Source of the DNA: Acidimicrobiaceae bacterium
GTDB taxonomy: Bacteria > Actinomycetota > Acidimicrobiia > Acidimicrobiales > UBA8592
Length of the DNA stretch: 37,273 nt
Assembly: GCA_024641655.1 (NCBI GenBank)
Contig: JAHECR010000033.1
Span: forward strand, 1-37,273
Reading direction: 5' to 3'
The notes below the pieces were generated by a model, which saw only the letters and a list, made by a program, of their open reading frames with translations, did no database searches and was not told the origin of the DNA. Positions within the stretch are counted from its first letter, which is position 1, and each line of letters opens with the position of its first letter. Both the position numbers and the translations under genes were made by a program. Positions 25,380 to 33,334 of this stretch are shown here, one piece after another.

Positions 25380-25673
25380 TCAGCCGCCCACCCGACCGTG
25401 CACGTAGTCGACGGCGTCGCGCACGGTCTTGAGGTCCTCGAGATCTTCGTCGTCGATCCGGAATCCGGTCGAGCGTTCCGCCAGCTCCTCCTCGATCGCC
25501 TCGACGAGTTCGATCAAGGCCAGAGAATCGGCGTCGAGGTCGTCGGCGAACGAGTCCCCCTCGTTGATCGTCGCTGGTTCGACCTCGAGGATCTCTGCCA
25601 GTCGTTCACGGACCAGGTCGAGGATTGCCGCTCTGTCGAGCGGACCCTGTTCGACGTGGGTTTCTGCGGGCAC
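25380..25673 (-). CDS. acpP: Acyl carrier protein
   Basis: 97 residues, slightly longer than typical because of about 10 extra N-terminal residues. The phosphopantetheine site is DLDADSLALIELV, with the serine that takes the 4'-phosphopantetheine arm; helix II continues IELVEAIEEELAE. It carries acyl chains for fatty acid and phospholipid synthesis, consistent with plsX just upstream. The start is GTG at 25673, fixed by a strong AAGGGGAGG 5 bases before it. TACACT 31 bases upstream suggests its own promoter in the 95-base gap after plsX. Fatty acid synthase genes are not next to it. Confidence 0.93.
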   Translation of the reverse strand: MPAETHVEQGPLDRAAILDLVRERLAEILEVEPATINEGDSFADDLDADSLALIELVEAIEEELAERSTGFRIDDEDLEDLKTVRDAVDYVHGRVGG

Positions 25674-25704
25674 GCTCGCCTCCCCTTTTCGGAATCGGCG
25701 GCGA

Positions 25705-25710
25705 AGTGTA
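25705..25710 (-). promoter_or_regulatory. -10 element of acpP
   Basis: TACACT on the minus strand, identical to the cofC hexamer, lies 31 bases before the acpP GTG. Here the mRNA would have a short leader with the strong AAGGGGAGG ribosome site at 25679-25687. It would let acpP, rnc and the Fpg-like gene be expressed above the upstream operon level. Confidence 0.4.
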
Positions 25711-25768
25711 GCCGACGATACGGCTTGTGCGCTTGTGCAGGCGCCGCCGGATGGGTCCGACCGGGGTC

Positions 25769-26767
25769 TCAGACCGACACGACGTCGCTGATATGGCCGA
25801 CCAGGTCGTTCGCGACGAGGTCCGCGGCGTTCTGAATCGCGTTGAAGATCGCTTTTGCCGACGACGACCCGTGGCTCACCATGGCCACCCCCTGCACGCC
25901 GAGCAAGATCGCGCCCCCGACGCTGTCGGGGTCGAGGGTGTCGTACAGCGGAAGCAGCGCAGGGGCGAGCAGGCGGGCACCCTCGCGAGCCTCGTCGGAG
26001 GAATTGAAGGCCGCCAGGAGCGCGTTGACGATCGCCTTTGCGGCACCTTCTGCGGTCTTGAGTGCGACGTTGCCCGTGAAGCCGTCGGTCACGATGACAT
26101 CGGCGATGCTGCCGAGCAGGTCGCGCCCTTCGACGTTGCCGACGAATTCCGCGCCGGCGCGGTGCTGCCAGTCGGGGTCCTCGAGCAGGGTGTAGGTCGT
26201 CTTGACGAACGGCGAGCCTTTTCCGGCCTCCTCGCCGATCGACAACAGGCCGACTCGGGGGGTCGCGATCGCGAAGCGGTCGCGTGCGTACACCGACCCC
26301 ATCTCGGCGAACTGCACGAGCCACTCGGGCTGGCACTCGGCGTTGGCGCCGGCGTCGAGGAGCACGTTGGGGTTGGCACGCCCGGGCACCGGCAGTGGCG
26401 TGGCGATCGCGGGCCGCGCGACGCCTTTGAGCCGGCCCATCCGCAGGAGCGCCGACGCCATGGTCGCCCCGGTGTTCCCTGCGCTGACCATCGCGCAGGC
26501 GCGCCCGTCGCGTACCGCTTCGGCTGCCCGGACCAACGACGAATCCTTCAGCCGTCGGACGCTCGCACCGGGGTCGGCGTCCATGGCGATGACCTCGCTG
26601 GCCACGATGATGGGCAGGTCGTCGACGTCGGCGAGTGCGTCGGACCGCCCGACGAGCACCACGGGAATCCCGGCCGCAGCGGCCATCCGAGCGCCGGCGA
26701 TGATCTCCTCGGGGGCCTTGTCGCCACCCATGGCATCGACGGCCACAGGCAACTCGATGACGGCCAT
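25769..26767 (-). CDS. plsX: Phosphate acyltransferase PlsX
   Basis: 332 residues. PlsX makes acyl-phosphate from acyl-ACP, the first step of the PlsX/PlsY route to lysophosphatidate. Family blocks are VAVDAMGGDKAPEEIIAGA at the N-terminus, SAGNTGATMASALLRMGRLKGV, RPAIATPLPVPG, LLDAGANAECQPEWL, VGLLSIGEEAGKGS, FVGNVEGRDLL and ADVIVTDGFTGNVALKTAEG. The ATG at 26767 is preceded by GAGG and lies 4 bases after the rpmF stop, so the two are coupled, as in many bacteria. gpsA elsewhere in the window supplies the glycerol phosphate acceptor. Confidence 0.97.
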   Translation of the reverse strand: MAVIELPVAVDAMGGDKAPEEIIAGARMAAAAGIPVVLVGRSDALADVDDLPIIVASEVIAMDADPGASVRRLKDSSLVRAAEAVRDGRACAMVSAGNTGATMASALLRMGRLKGVARPAIATPLPVPGRANPNVLLDAGANAECQPEWLVQFAEMGSVYARDRFAIATPRVGLLSIGEEAGKGSPFVKTTYTLLEDPDWQHRAGAEFVGNVEGRDLLGSIADVIVTDGFTGNVALKTAEGAAKAIVNALLAAFNSSDEAREGARLLAPALLPLYDTLDPDSVGGAILLGVQGVAMVSHGSSSAKAIFNAIQNAADLVANDLVGHISDVVSV

Positions 26768-26771
26768 CGCC

Positions 26772-26951
26772 TCAGGCCAGGTCGATCGCTTCGCGTCCGT
26801 CGTACCAACCACATCCACCACAGACGTGATGGGGGCGGCGAGCGGCGCCACAGCGAGGGCACCGGCTCTGCGAAGGAACACCGAGCTTCCACGCGGAGCT
26901 ACGACGGCTCCTGCTCTTGGCCTTCGAGGTCTTCTTCTTTGGGACTGCCAT
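26772..26951 (-). CDS. rpmF: Ribosomal protein bL32
   Basis: 59 residues. The N-terminus MAVPKKKTSKAKSRSRRS is the classical bL32 start, followed by the zinc ribbon CPRC at residues 31-34 and CGGC at 44-47, ending WYDGREAIDLA. All four cysteines are present, so this is the zinc-binding form. It is a 50S subunit protein. It lies between the YceD-family gene and plsX, the standard bacterial order. The 99 bases upstream contain TAGGAT at 27025-27030, a possible internal -10, otherwise nothing clear. Confidence 0.96.
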   Translation of the reverse strand: MAVPKKKTSKAKSRSRRSSAWKLGVPSQSRCPRCGAARRPHHVCGGCGWYDGREAIDLA

Positions 26952-27050
26952 GGGTGCGATCCAGATTCGAACGACTGCGGTGGGCTACCTGCCCGGGCGC
27001 GCACGCGCCGTGCACGAGCGATCGATCCTACCGCCGCGCGACGGTGGCGA

Positions 27051-27596
27051 CTACTTCTCGGAGTCTTCGGGCCCCTCGAGTCGCAGTGCATCGAGGGCCG
27101 CCCAGCGAGGGTCGCCGAGCTGCCCGGTCTGTTCGTCGACGAGATCGATCTCGGCGGCGACTGCTGTGGGATAGACCCCGGGAGCAGGTCCGGCGCAGGA
27201 TTCGTCGCAGAGCGGAGCGATCGGCAGGGCCAGGATCGCCTGCTCGAGCAGCATCGGGGCAAGGTCGAGGTGGTCCGCCGTCGGCAACTCGTACGTCTCG
27301 CCTTCCACCGGCTCCTTCTCGAAGATCTCCTGGATCTCGACCTCGGTGGTGCCCGTTGCCGGCTCCAGACACCGGCGACACTCGCCCCGCCAGCGCAGCG
27401 CGAGGGTGCCTGAAACGGCGACCTTCTCCCCGATGGACTCGGCGACGATCACGCCGTTCAGCCCGACGACCGCGCACACCGATGTCTCGATGCGCTCGGG
27501 CACCAGGGCGACCGGCACCTCACGACGGGTTCCGGGCCACCGGAGCAGCGCGGCAACGTCGACGAGGACGGACCGATCGTCGGTTCCCGCAATCAC
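27051..27596 (-). CDS. YceD/DUF177 family protein
   Basis: 181 residues. The family (YceD in Escherichia coli) is linked to 23S rRNA accumulation and sits next to rpmF across bacteria. The typical pattern is present: a beta-rich N-terminus, VSGTLALRWRGECRRCLEPA with its CxxC pair (C73, C76), the acidic VEIQEIFEKEPVEGE, and a second cysteine cluster LCDESCAGPAPG where the usual last cysteine is missing. The C-terminal DPRWAALDALRL is a family hallmark. The GTG start overlaps the stop of the SepIVA-like gene by 4 bases. It may help ribosome assembly together with rpmF; this is from context. Confidence 0.92.
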   Translation of the reverse strand: MIAGTDDRSVLVDVAALLRWPGTRREVPVALVPERIETSVCAVVGLNGVIVAESIGEKVAVSGTLALRWRGECRRCLEPATGTTEVEIQEIFEKEPVEGETYELPTADHLDLAPMLLEQAILALPIAPLCDESCAGPAPGVYPTAVAAEIDLVDEQTGQLGDPRWAALDALRLEGPEDSEK

Positions 27597-28228
27597 CCTT
27601 CGTCCTGGTCGTAGAAGCCGGGTCCGAGGTCGGAATCGTCCTCGGGCGCTGACTCGGGGAGGGCCCCGTGCGCCGCTGCGAGCTCCGACAAGGGATCGCC
27701 CTGGAGTCGGGCTCGGCCGTCGGCGACGACCCGCAGCGTGCGTTCGAGCACGGCCTCGAAGCTGCCCAGCTTCTGGTCGCAGTAGTCTTCGCTCTCGAGC
27801 TTGAGCCGGCGGGCATCGCCTTCGGCTCGCTCCACGATCGCCCGGGCACGGGCCTCGGCGGATTTCACGACTTCGGTGCGTTGCACCATGTGCTCGGCCC
27901 GGGCGCGGGCCAGCTCCATCAGCTCGTCGCCTTCACGCCGCACGCGAGCGAGGAAGTCCTCGCGCTCCTTCAAGAGCCAGCGAGCGGCACGGAGTTCGTC
28001 GGGAAACCGCATGGCGAGATCGTTGAGCATCGACAACACCTCGTCCTTGTTGATCATCGACGACGCCGACAACGGCACCGGGCGTGCCGCTTCGACGAGG
28101 TCGATCACCTGACGCAGCAGGCGCTCCACCTCGGGAGCGTCGTAGGGCGACGATGCCGGGGGCGGTTCGGGGCTGCGGAGATCGTCGAAAGTGTCGCTGT
28201 CTGGGTAGGGCTCGAATGGATCACTCAC
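27593..28228 (-). CDS. sepIVA: SepIVA-like DivIVA-related coiled-coil septation protein
   Basis: 211 residues. A proline- and acid-rich N-terminus leads to VERLLRQVIDLVEAARPVPLSASSMINKDEVLSMLNDL, then a long coiled coil from about 80 to 165 (LLKEREDFLARVRREGDELMELARARAEHMV) and an acidic tail. The same kind of protein lies between coaD and the YceD gene region in mycobacteria (SepIVA, needed for septation), so I assign it from layout and position. It is expected at the inner face of the membrane or septum. GTG start overlaps the coaD stop by 4 bases and the stop overlaps the next start, so translation is coupled. Confidence 0.78.
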   Translation of the reverse strand: MSDPFEPYPDSDTFDDLRSPEPPPASSPYDAPEVERLLRQVIDLVEAARPVPLSASSMINKDEVLSMLNDLAMRFPDELRAARWLLKEREDFLARVRREGDELMELARARAEHMVQRTEVVKSAEARARAIVERAEGDARRLKLESEDYCDQKLGSFEAVLERTLRVVADGRARLQGDPLSELAAAHGALPESAPEDDSDLGPGFYDQDEG

Positions 28229-28701
28229 TCGGAAACCTTTCTCGCCAGGGCCTCCGCGACCAGCGGCGGCACGAGGGCGCTCACGTCGCCACCGTGCGAC
28301 GCGATTTCGCGGATGAACCGGCTCGACACGAAGGAGTGATCGGGCTCGGTGGGCACGAACATCGTCTGCACGCCGCTGACGGCCTTGTTGGTCTGCGCCA
28401 TCTGCAGCTCCACGTCGAGGTCGGTGGCGCTGCGAATACCTTTCACGATGACCGTCGCTCCGAGGTCGCAGGCCGCGTCGACGACCAGACCTGCCGCGCT
28501 CGTGATGCTGACGTTGTGGAGGTGGCCGAGGGTCGCCTCGAGCAGCTCCCGCCGCTGCGCAAGGGGGAAGAAGCCGTCCTTGGCAGGGTTGTACATCGTC
28601 ACGACGATCACCTCGTCGAACGCCGCTGCGGCGATCTCGACGATGTCGACGTGGCCGACGTGCACGGGGTCGAACGAACCCGGATACATGGCCCGAGTCA
28701 T
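28225..28701 (-). CDS. coaD: Phosphopantetheine adenylyltransferase
   Basis: 158 residues, the normal length. It adenylates 4'-phosphopantetheine in coenzyme A synthesis, and CoA in turn supplies the ACP prosthetic group. The nucleotidyl-binding motif AMYPGSFDPVHVGHVDI is at residues 4-20 with the catalytic histidine in VGH (usual form TNGH). VIVKGIRSATDLDVELQMA and the C-terminal HSFVSSRFIREIA are family blocks. ATG at 28701 was chosen over a longer frame because the family starts there; it overlaps the rsmD stop as ATGA, with AGGAGG 10 bases upstream. Confidence 0.96.
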   Translation of the reverse strand: MTRAMYPGSFDPVHVGHVDIVEIAAAAFDEVIVVTMYNPAKDGFFPLAQRRELLEATLGHLHNVSITSAAGLVVDAACDLGATVIVKGIRSATDLDVELQMAQTNKAVSGVQTMFVPTEPDHSFVSSRFIREIASHGGDVSALVPPLVAEALARKVSE

Positions 28702-29276
28702 GCGCGGGAGCCCTCCTGGTGAGCGTGGTCTGTTGGGTCTCCGCCCGACGTCGCCTCCCGGCCCAGCCGGTCGGCGATGGTCACCACGGTACCTGCGTAC
28801 CGCTTCTGCTTGAGAATCCGCCACGCCGGACCCAGGTCGAACGACCGGTTGGACTCGATCACGATCGCGCGGGCGTCGAGCTGATCGAGCAGCGCCGCCC
28901 AGTCGTCGAACGCGTAGGGCGGGTCGAGCAACGCCAGGTCGAACGGCCCCGAGGACGCCGCGAACGCCAGGCTGTCGCCGGTGACGACCCGAGCGCGATC
29001 GGCGAAGCCGAGCGCATCGAGGTTCTCCCTGACGGTCTCGATCGATCGACGGCTGTTGTCGACGAAGCTGACGTGTGCCGCACCGCGGGACAACAGCTCG
29101 AGGCCGAGTGCGCCGCTGCCGGCGAACAGATCGACCACGACAGCCGCGTCGATGAGTCCATGACTGAACAGGGAGTTGCAGATCGCCTCGCGCGCCCGGT
29201 CCGACGTGGGCCGGACGTCGTCACCCTCGGGTGTCTTCACCCCACGACCCCGAGCGGTACCGGCCACGATGCGCAT
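28698..29276 (-). CDS. rsmD: 16S rRNA (guanine966-N2)-methyltransferase
   Basis: 192 residues. RsmD methylates G966 of 16S rRNA. The N-terminus MRIVAGTARGRGVKTPEGDDVRPTSDRAREAICNSL matches the family, VVDLFAGSGALGLELLSRGA is the SAM-binding motif I and LALLDPPYAFDDW holds the catalytic DPPY. It is usually paired with coaD, as here, with a 4-base overlap. It heads the long minus-strand run down to smc. TACCGT lies 8 bases before the ATG, and this promoter is tangled with that of the divergent zinc-ribbon gene. Confidence 0.95.
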   Translation of the reverse strand: MRIVAGTARGRGVKTPEGDDVRPTSDRAREAICNSLFSHGLIDAAVVVDLFAGSGALGLELLSRGAAHVSFVDNSRRSIETVRENLDALGFADRARVVTGDSLAFAASSGPFDLALLDPPYAFDDWAALLDQLDARAIVIESNRSFDLGPAWRILKQKRYAGTVVTIADRLGREATSGGDPTDHAHQEGSRA

Positions 29277-29284
29277 GGCAGGTC

Positions 29285-29290
29285 ACGGTA
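29285..29290 (-). promoter_or_regulatory. -10 element of rsmD
   Basis: TACCGT on the minus strand ends 8 bases before the rsmD ATG at 29276, fitting a leaderless mRNA. It shares two bases with the opposite-strand TATCTT. Confidence 0.4.
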
Positions 29291-29294
29291 TCTT
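29289..29294 (+). promoter_or_regulatory. -10 element of the zinc-ribbon gene
   Basis: TATCTT ends 7 bases before the GTG at 29302. It overlaps the rsmD -10 by two bases on the other strand, so the two promoters could not be occupied at once. It decides the start codon of the small gene. Confidence 0.4.
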
Positions 29295-29301
29295 CGACAC
29301 C

Positions 29302-29484
29302 GTGGAGATTCCCCGACACATCACCTGCGTGGACTGTGGCGGACGTTGCCATCTCGGTTCCTACGAGCCACCCGAAGGCTGGGAACCCGACATGGTCGTG
29401 TTCTACCGCTGCGAGGACTGCCTCGACCGCTGGGACATCGTGCTGCCCGATGAGGACTGGCTCGACGAACCCGGGCGCGACTAG
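29302..29484 (+). CDS. Small zinc-ribbon protein of unknown function
   Basis: 60 residues from GTG 29302. Two cysteine pairs, CVDC and CEDC, with a further GRC, suggest a compact zinc ribbon: EIPRHITCVDCGGRCHLGS ... FYRCEDCLDRWDIVLPDEDW. It is acidic overall and has no membrane segment. An ATG at 29275 could also start it but lies on top of the rsmD start codon, whereas TATCTT stands 7 bases before the GTG. I do not recognise a named family; similar small ribbons are common in actinobacteria and often bind proteins or nucleic acids. It converges on the GNAT gene with 25 bases between. Confidence 0.72.
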   Translation: MEIPRHITCVDCGGRCHLGSYEPPEGWEPDMVVFYRCEDCLDRWDIVLPDEDWLDEPGRD

Positions 29485-29509
29485 CGCCCTGACCCGCGGC
29501 GACGAGGGG

Positions 29510-30145
29510 TCAACGGGGCGGGCGCCACATGCAGGTCATGGCGGCGGCGCCGCTGGCCAGGGTGAGTGCACCGACCACCACGAACCCGAGGCGGTGGTAG
29601 AACGGCACGTTTCGGGGGTTGCTCGACTCGAGGTAGGCACCGAGACCCTCGGCGTCGCAGCGCTCGAGAACCGGGCGCAGGAGCCTGGCACCGCTGCCGC
29701 GACCCTGCAGACGCGGTTCGGTCCCCACCGCAGCGAGATACCAGTGCGGCTCGGTGAGGTGAGCCGCGGCGATGGCTGCGAAGGCAGTGCGCACCTCGTC
29801 GATGCGGTCGCCCACGAGCTCGGCAACGAGCTCGTCGAAGCTGACGGCGCTGCCACCGGCCCCGTCGCTCGATGCAGCCTCGCGCCGCTCCGGCGGGTCG
29901 AGGCCGCGCGGCGCGTACCAGAGCGCTGCAGATCCCTCGTCGGGCGCGTGCCACAACTCCGCGTCAGAGCGCACGGCGGCAGCCGCCGCGAGGTGCGCCC
30001 ACCACCGCTCGAGCGCGCCCCGATGCCCGGGCCCGGGAAACAACCAGCGGAACAACGGGTCCCCGTCGAACGCCGCGGCGAGCACATGCGCAACGGTCGC
30101 CGAGTCCTGTGCCGAGTGCACCGTCGACGGGGGTCGCGGCGTCAT
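29510..30145 (-). CDS. GNAT-family N-acetyltransferase
   Basis: 211 residues. The acetyl-CoA motif A is WYLAAVGTEPRLQGRGSGARLLRPVLERC, with the Q/RxxGxG/A loop QGRGSG, followed by AYLESSNPRNVPFYHRLGFVVVG, the usual motif B end with NPRNVPFY. The N-terminal DPLFRWLFPGP and WYAPRGLDPPERRE resemble a GNAT group of small-molecule or antibiotic-type acetyltransferases; the acceptor is unknown. The ATG at 30145 overlaps the recG stop by 4 bases, so it is coupled to recG, probably without functional meaning. Confidence 0.88.
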   Translation of the reverse strand: MTPRPPSTVHSAQDSATVAHVLAAAFDGDPLFRWLFPGPGHRGALERWWAHLAAAAAVRSDAELWHAPDEGSAALWYAPRGLDPPERREAASSDGAGGSAVSFDELVAELVGDRIDEVRTAFAAIAAAHLTEPHWYLAAVGTEPRLQGRGSGARLLRPVLERCDAEGLGAYLESSNPRNVPFYHRLGFVVVGALTLASGAAAMTCMWRPPR

Positions 30146-32286
30146 GATTTGAGCAGGTAGTCGGCCTCGTCGTCGTCGAGGAGGAGGTCGATCTCGGCGA
30201 GCAGCTCGGGGTGGTCGGCGAGGTGCGGCGAGGCGTCGACGAGCTCGAAGGCCAACGCACGGGTGTGGGCGACCCACTCCTTGTCCCGTCGCAGCGACGC
30301 CAGCTTCAGATCGTTGCGACCCTTCTGCGCCACCCCCATGATCGTGCCCTCCCCCCGCAGCTCGAGGTCGACCTCGGCAAGCTCGAAACCGTCGGTCGTG
30401 CGCTCGAGCGCCGAGAGGCGCTCCTGGGCATCGGGCGTCGCGCCGTCGCCGACCAGGTAGCAGATCGACGCCGACCCGCCGCGACCGACACGCCCCCGGA
30501 GCTGGTGCAGCTGGGCGATACCGAAACGGTCGGCGTCGAGGATCACCATGACCGTGGCGTTGGGGACGTCGACCCCGACCTCGATGACGGTCGTGGCCAC
30601 GAGGACGTCGATCTCGCCGGCCCGGAAGCGGGTCATCACCTGGTCCTTGTCGGAAGAGGCGAGCCTGCCGTGGAGGAGACCGACTCCGACGTCGGCGAGC
30701 TCGCCACCGCGCAACAGCTCGAAGGTCTCCTCGGCCGAGGCGACCTGGAGCTTGTCGGACTCCTCGATGAGCGGGCACACCACGTAGGCCTGATGACCCG
30801 AGCCCACGGCACGTCGTACCGAGTCCCAGACGACCTCGTCACCGGCGCCGCCAACGGTGTGGACCCACTCGGTGGCGATCGGCGTGCGGCCCGGCGGGAG
30901 CTCGTCGAGCACCGACACGTCCAGATCGCCGTACACGGTCATCGCTGCCGTCCGCGGAATCGGCGTCGCGGTCATCACCAACACGTCGGGCACGGCCCGA
31001 CCCACACCCTTGTCGCGGAGCGCGGCGCGTTGATCGACGCCGAAACGATGTTGTTCGTCGATGACGACGAGGCCGAGAGCGGCGAACTCGATGCCTTCCT
31101 GGATGAGCGCGTGGGTGCCGATCGCGATGTCGATCCCTCCGGCAGCGAGCTCTGCGAGGATCCGGCGCCGGTCGGCGGCCGGCGTCCGGTTCGTCAACAG
31201 GGCAACCCGCAGCTCCCGCTCGCCCAACAACGTCGTGGCGTCGGGCACGGTGAACCCGCCGAGCAGCCCACCCACTGCGAGACGGTGCTGCTCGGCGAGC
31301 ACCTCGGTGGGCGCCATGAGCGCGCCCTGATGGCCGCCTTCCACCGCGGTGAGCAGGGCGGCCACGGCGACGAGTGTCTTCCCGGCGCCGACGTCGCCCT
31401 GGAGGAGTCGATGCATCGGCACCGGTGACGCCATGTCGGACACGATCTCGTCGATGACCCGCCGCTGCGCGGCCGTGAGCGGGAACGGCAACGCCCCCAC
31501 GAGCCGTGCCAGGAACCTTCCACCCACGTCGTGGGCCACGCCGCGGGCGGAAGCCTCGACGGCGCGTTTGCGAAGGACGAGCAGCAGCTGGATGCGGAGC
31601 AGCTCGTCGAACACCAGCCGGCGGCGGGCCTGTGCGACGTCCTGCATCGTCGCCGGTTCGTGGATGCCGGCGAGCGCCGTACCCCGATCGACGAGGCCGA
31701 ACCGCTCCAGCACGGCTGCGGGGAGGGGTTCGGCGAACCCACGAGGTGCCGCCTTCGCGAGGGCATCCCCCACCCATCCGGCGAGCTCCCAGGTGTGCAG
31801 ACCCGCCTTGTCCGACTGCGGGTAGACCGGCACGATCCGCCCCGTGCGGTCACCGATGAGGTCGACGATCGGGTTCGTCATCTGTCGGGTGCCCTGGTAC
31901 AGCTCGAGCTTCCCGAACACGACCGCTTGCATCCCAACCCTGAGCTGGCGCTCGCGCCACGGCTGGTTGAAGAACGTGAGGGTCAGTCGTCCGGTGCCGT
32001 CGGACACGACGACAGTGACCATCGTGCGGCGGTTTCGCGTCCGCCGACTGTCGACGCGGAGGATCTCGGCAAGCACCATTCCCTCCTCGCCGACGGCCAG
32101 CGCGGCGATCGTGGCCTCGCGGGTGCGATCGATGTACCGGCGGGGGTAGTGGGTCAACAGGTCGAGGACCGTGGTGATCTCGGCCGCGGCCAGTGCCTCG
32201 GCCTTCTTGGAGCCGACACCCTTGAGTCGGGTGACGGGTAGGGCGTGTAGATCGGCCAGCGTCAGTGGCGGGTCGGTCCCGGGCAT
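30142..32286 (-). CDS. recG: ATP-dependent DNA helicase RecG
   Basis: 714 residues. RecG remodels stalled replication forks and branched DNA. The N-terminal wedge/OB region begins LHALPVTRLKGVGSKKAEAL and contains TLTFFNQPWRERQLRVG. Helicase motifs in order: I GDVGAGKT, Ia MAPTEVLAEQH, II VIDEQHRFGV (the DEQH form typical of RecG), III VMTATPIPRT, V ATTVIEVGVDVPNA and VI QLHQLRGRVGRG. The C-terminal DLELRGEGTIMGVAQKGRNDLKLA is also characteristic. ATG start; a TAGAAG 6 bases upstream is a poor -10 candidate. It diverges from the aldo/keto reductase gene. Confidence 0.97.
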   Translation of the reverse strand: MPGTDPPLTLADLHALPVTRLKGVGSKKAEALAAAEITTVLDLLTHYPRRYIDRTREATIAALAVGEEGMVLAEILRVDSRRTRNRRTMVTVVVSDGTGRLTLTFFNQPWRERQLRVGMQAVVFGKLELYQGTRQMTNPIVDLIGDRTGRIVPVYPQSDKAGLHTWELAGWVGDALAKAAPRGFAEPLPAAVLERFGLVDRGTALAGIHEPATMQDVAQARRRLVFDELLRIQLLLVLRKRAVEASARGVAHDVGGRFLARLVGALPFPLTAAQRRVIDEIVSDMASPVPMHRLLQGDVGAGKTLVAVAALLTAVEGGHQGALMAPTEVLAEQHRLAVGGLLGGFTVPDATTLLGERELRVALLTNRTPAADRRRILAELAAGGIDIAIGTHALIQEGIEFAALGLVVIDEQHRFGVDQRAALRDKGVGRAVPDVLVMTATPIPRTAAMTVYGDLDVSVLDELPPGRTPIATEWVHTVGGAGDEVVWDSVRRAVGSGHQAYVVCPLIEESDKLQVASAEETFELLRGGELADVGVGLLHGRLASSDKDQVMTRFRAGEIDVLVATTVIEVGVDVPNATVMVILDADRFGIAQLHQLRGRVGRGGSASICYLVGDGATPDAQERLSALERTTDGFELAEVDLELRGEGTIMGVAQKGRNDLKLASLRRDKEWVAHTRALAFELVDASPHLADHPELLAEIDLLLDDDEADYLLKS

Positions 32287-32380
32287 GCCTCTCTTCTAGC
32301 CGACGCGGCTGACGGTGCCACGCTTCGGGCCCCATCGCCTTCGACGAGCGCCGCGGCGCAAAACACGCGAGGATGACGCC

Positions 32381-33322
32381 ATGGAACATCGATCGATCGG
32401 TCCCCTCTCCGTCTCCGTGGTCGGCCTCGGCTGCAACAACTTCGGCATGCGCATGGACAGCCAAGCCGATGTCGACGCCGTCGTCGGCGCCGCGCTCGAC
32501 GCCGGCATCAACTACTTCGACACTGCCGAGATGTACGGCGGGGGTGGGGTTTCGGAGACCATGCTCGGCAAGGCCCTGGCGGGCCGCCGCCACGAAGCGC
32601 TCATCGCGACGAAGTGGGGCCATTCCCGGGGCCGGGCCGAAGGGACGCCTGGCGCCGACCGGGCGACGATCCGATCTTCGGCCGAGGCCAGCCTCTCGCG
32701 CCTGGGCGTCGACGTGATCGACCACTATCAGCTCCACACCCCCGACCCCCTGACCCCGGTCGCCGAGACGCTCGGCGCCCTCCAGGAGCTCATCGACGAG
32801 GGCAAGATCCGGGCGATCGGCTGCTCGAACTTCTCCGCCGACCAGATCGACGAGATGGTCGCGGTCGCCGCCGCCGACGGCGTCACCGCGTTCCAGTCCG
32901 TACAGAACCGTTACAGCGTGCTGACCCGTACGCCCGAGACCGACGGTGTGCTCGAGGCATGCGCCCGCCACGGCATCGGCTTCGTTCCCTACTTCCCGCT
33001 CGAGTCGGGCCTGCTCACCGGCAAGATTCGCAAGGGGCAGGACGCTCCCGAGGGCACGCGCCTCGCGAGCGCCATGGGAAAGGGATTCCTCGCTGACGCC
33101 ATGGTCGACGGGGCCGAGAAGCTCATCGCCTATGCAGCAGAGCGCGGACACTCCGTGCTGGAGTTGGCATTCTCCTGGCTCATCGCCCGCCCCGAGGTCG
33201 CCAGCGTGATCGCCGGGGCGACCAAGCTCGCCCAGGTCGAGGGCAACGCGGGTGCGGTGGGTTGGAAGATGAGCCCAGAGGAGCTCGCCGCGATCGATGC
33301 GCTCGTCCCGGCCCAGGCTTGA
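32381..33322 (+). CDS. Aldo/keto reductase
   Basis: 313 residues. NAD(P)H-dependent oxidoreductase with the TIM-barrel fold. The catalytic tetrad is visible: D47 and Y52 in NYFDTAEMYGG, K78 in LIATKWGH and H119 in YQLHTPDP. The cofactor part AIGCSNFSADQI and the C-terminal VASVIAGATKLAQVEGNAGAVGW are family-typical. The AGGA about 8 bases before ATG 32381 and the family N-terminus MEHRSIGPLSVSVVGLGCNN fix the start. The substrate, a sugar or small carbonyl, cannot be inferred. It lies on the opposite strand to recG and the FakA-like gene, interrupting a pair that is often adjacent. Confidence 0.93.
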   Translation: MEHRSIGPLSVSVVGLGCNNFGMRMDSQADVDAVVGAALDAGINYFDTAEMYGGGGVSETMLGKALAGRRHEALIATKWGHSRGRAEGTPGADRATIRSSAEASLSRLGVDVIDHYQLHTPDPLTPVAETLGALQELIDEGKIRAIGCSNFSADQIDEMVAVAAADGVTAFQSVQNRYSVLTRTPETDGVLEACARHGIGFVPYFPLESGLLTGKIRKGQDAPEGTRLASAMGKGFLADAMVDGAEKLIAYAAERGHSVLELAFSWLIARPEVASVIAGATKLAQVEGNAGAVGWKMSPEELAAIDALVPAQA

Positions 33323-33334
33323 CCGCTCCCCCGG

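Noticed and set aside
25727..27652. A 641-codon plus-strand frame across plsX, rpmF and the YceD gene
   Set aside because: Antisense shadow; all three minus-strand proteins are textbook family members and the plus-strand product resembles nothing.
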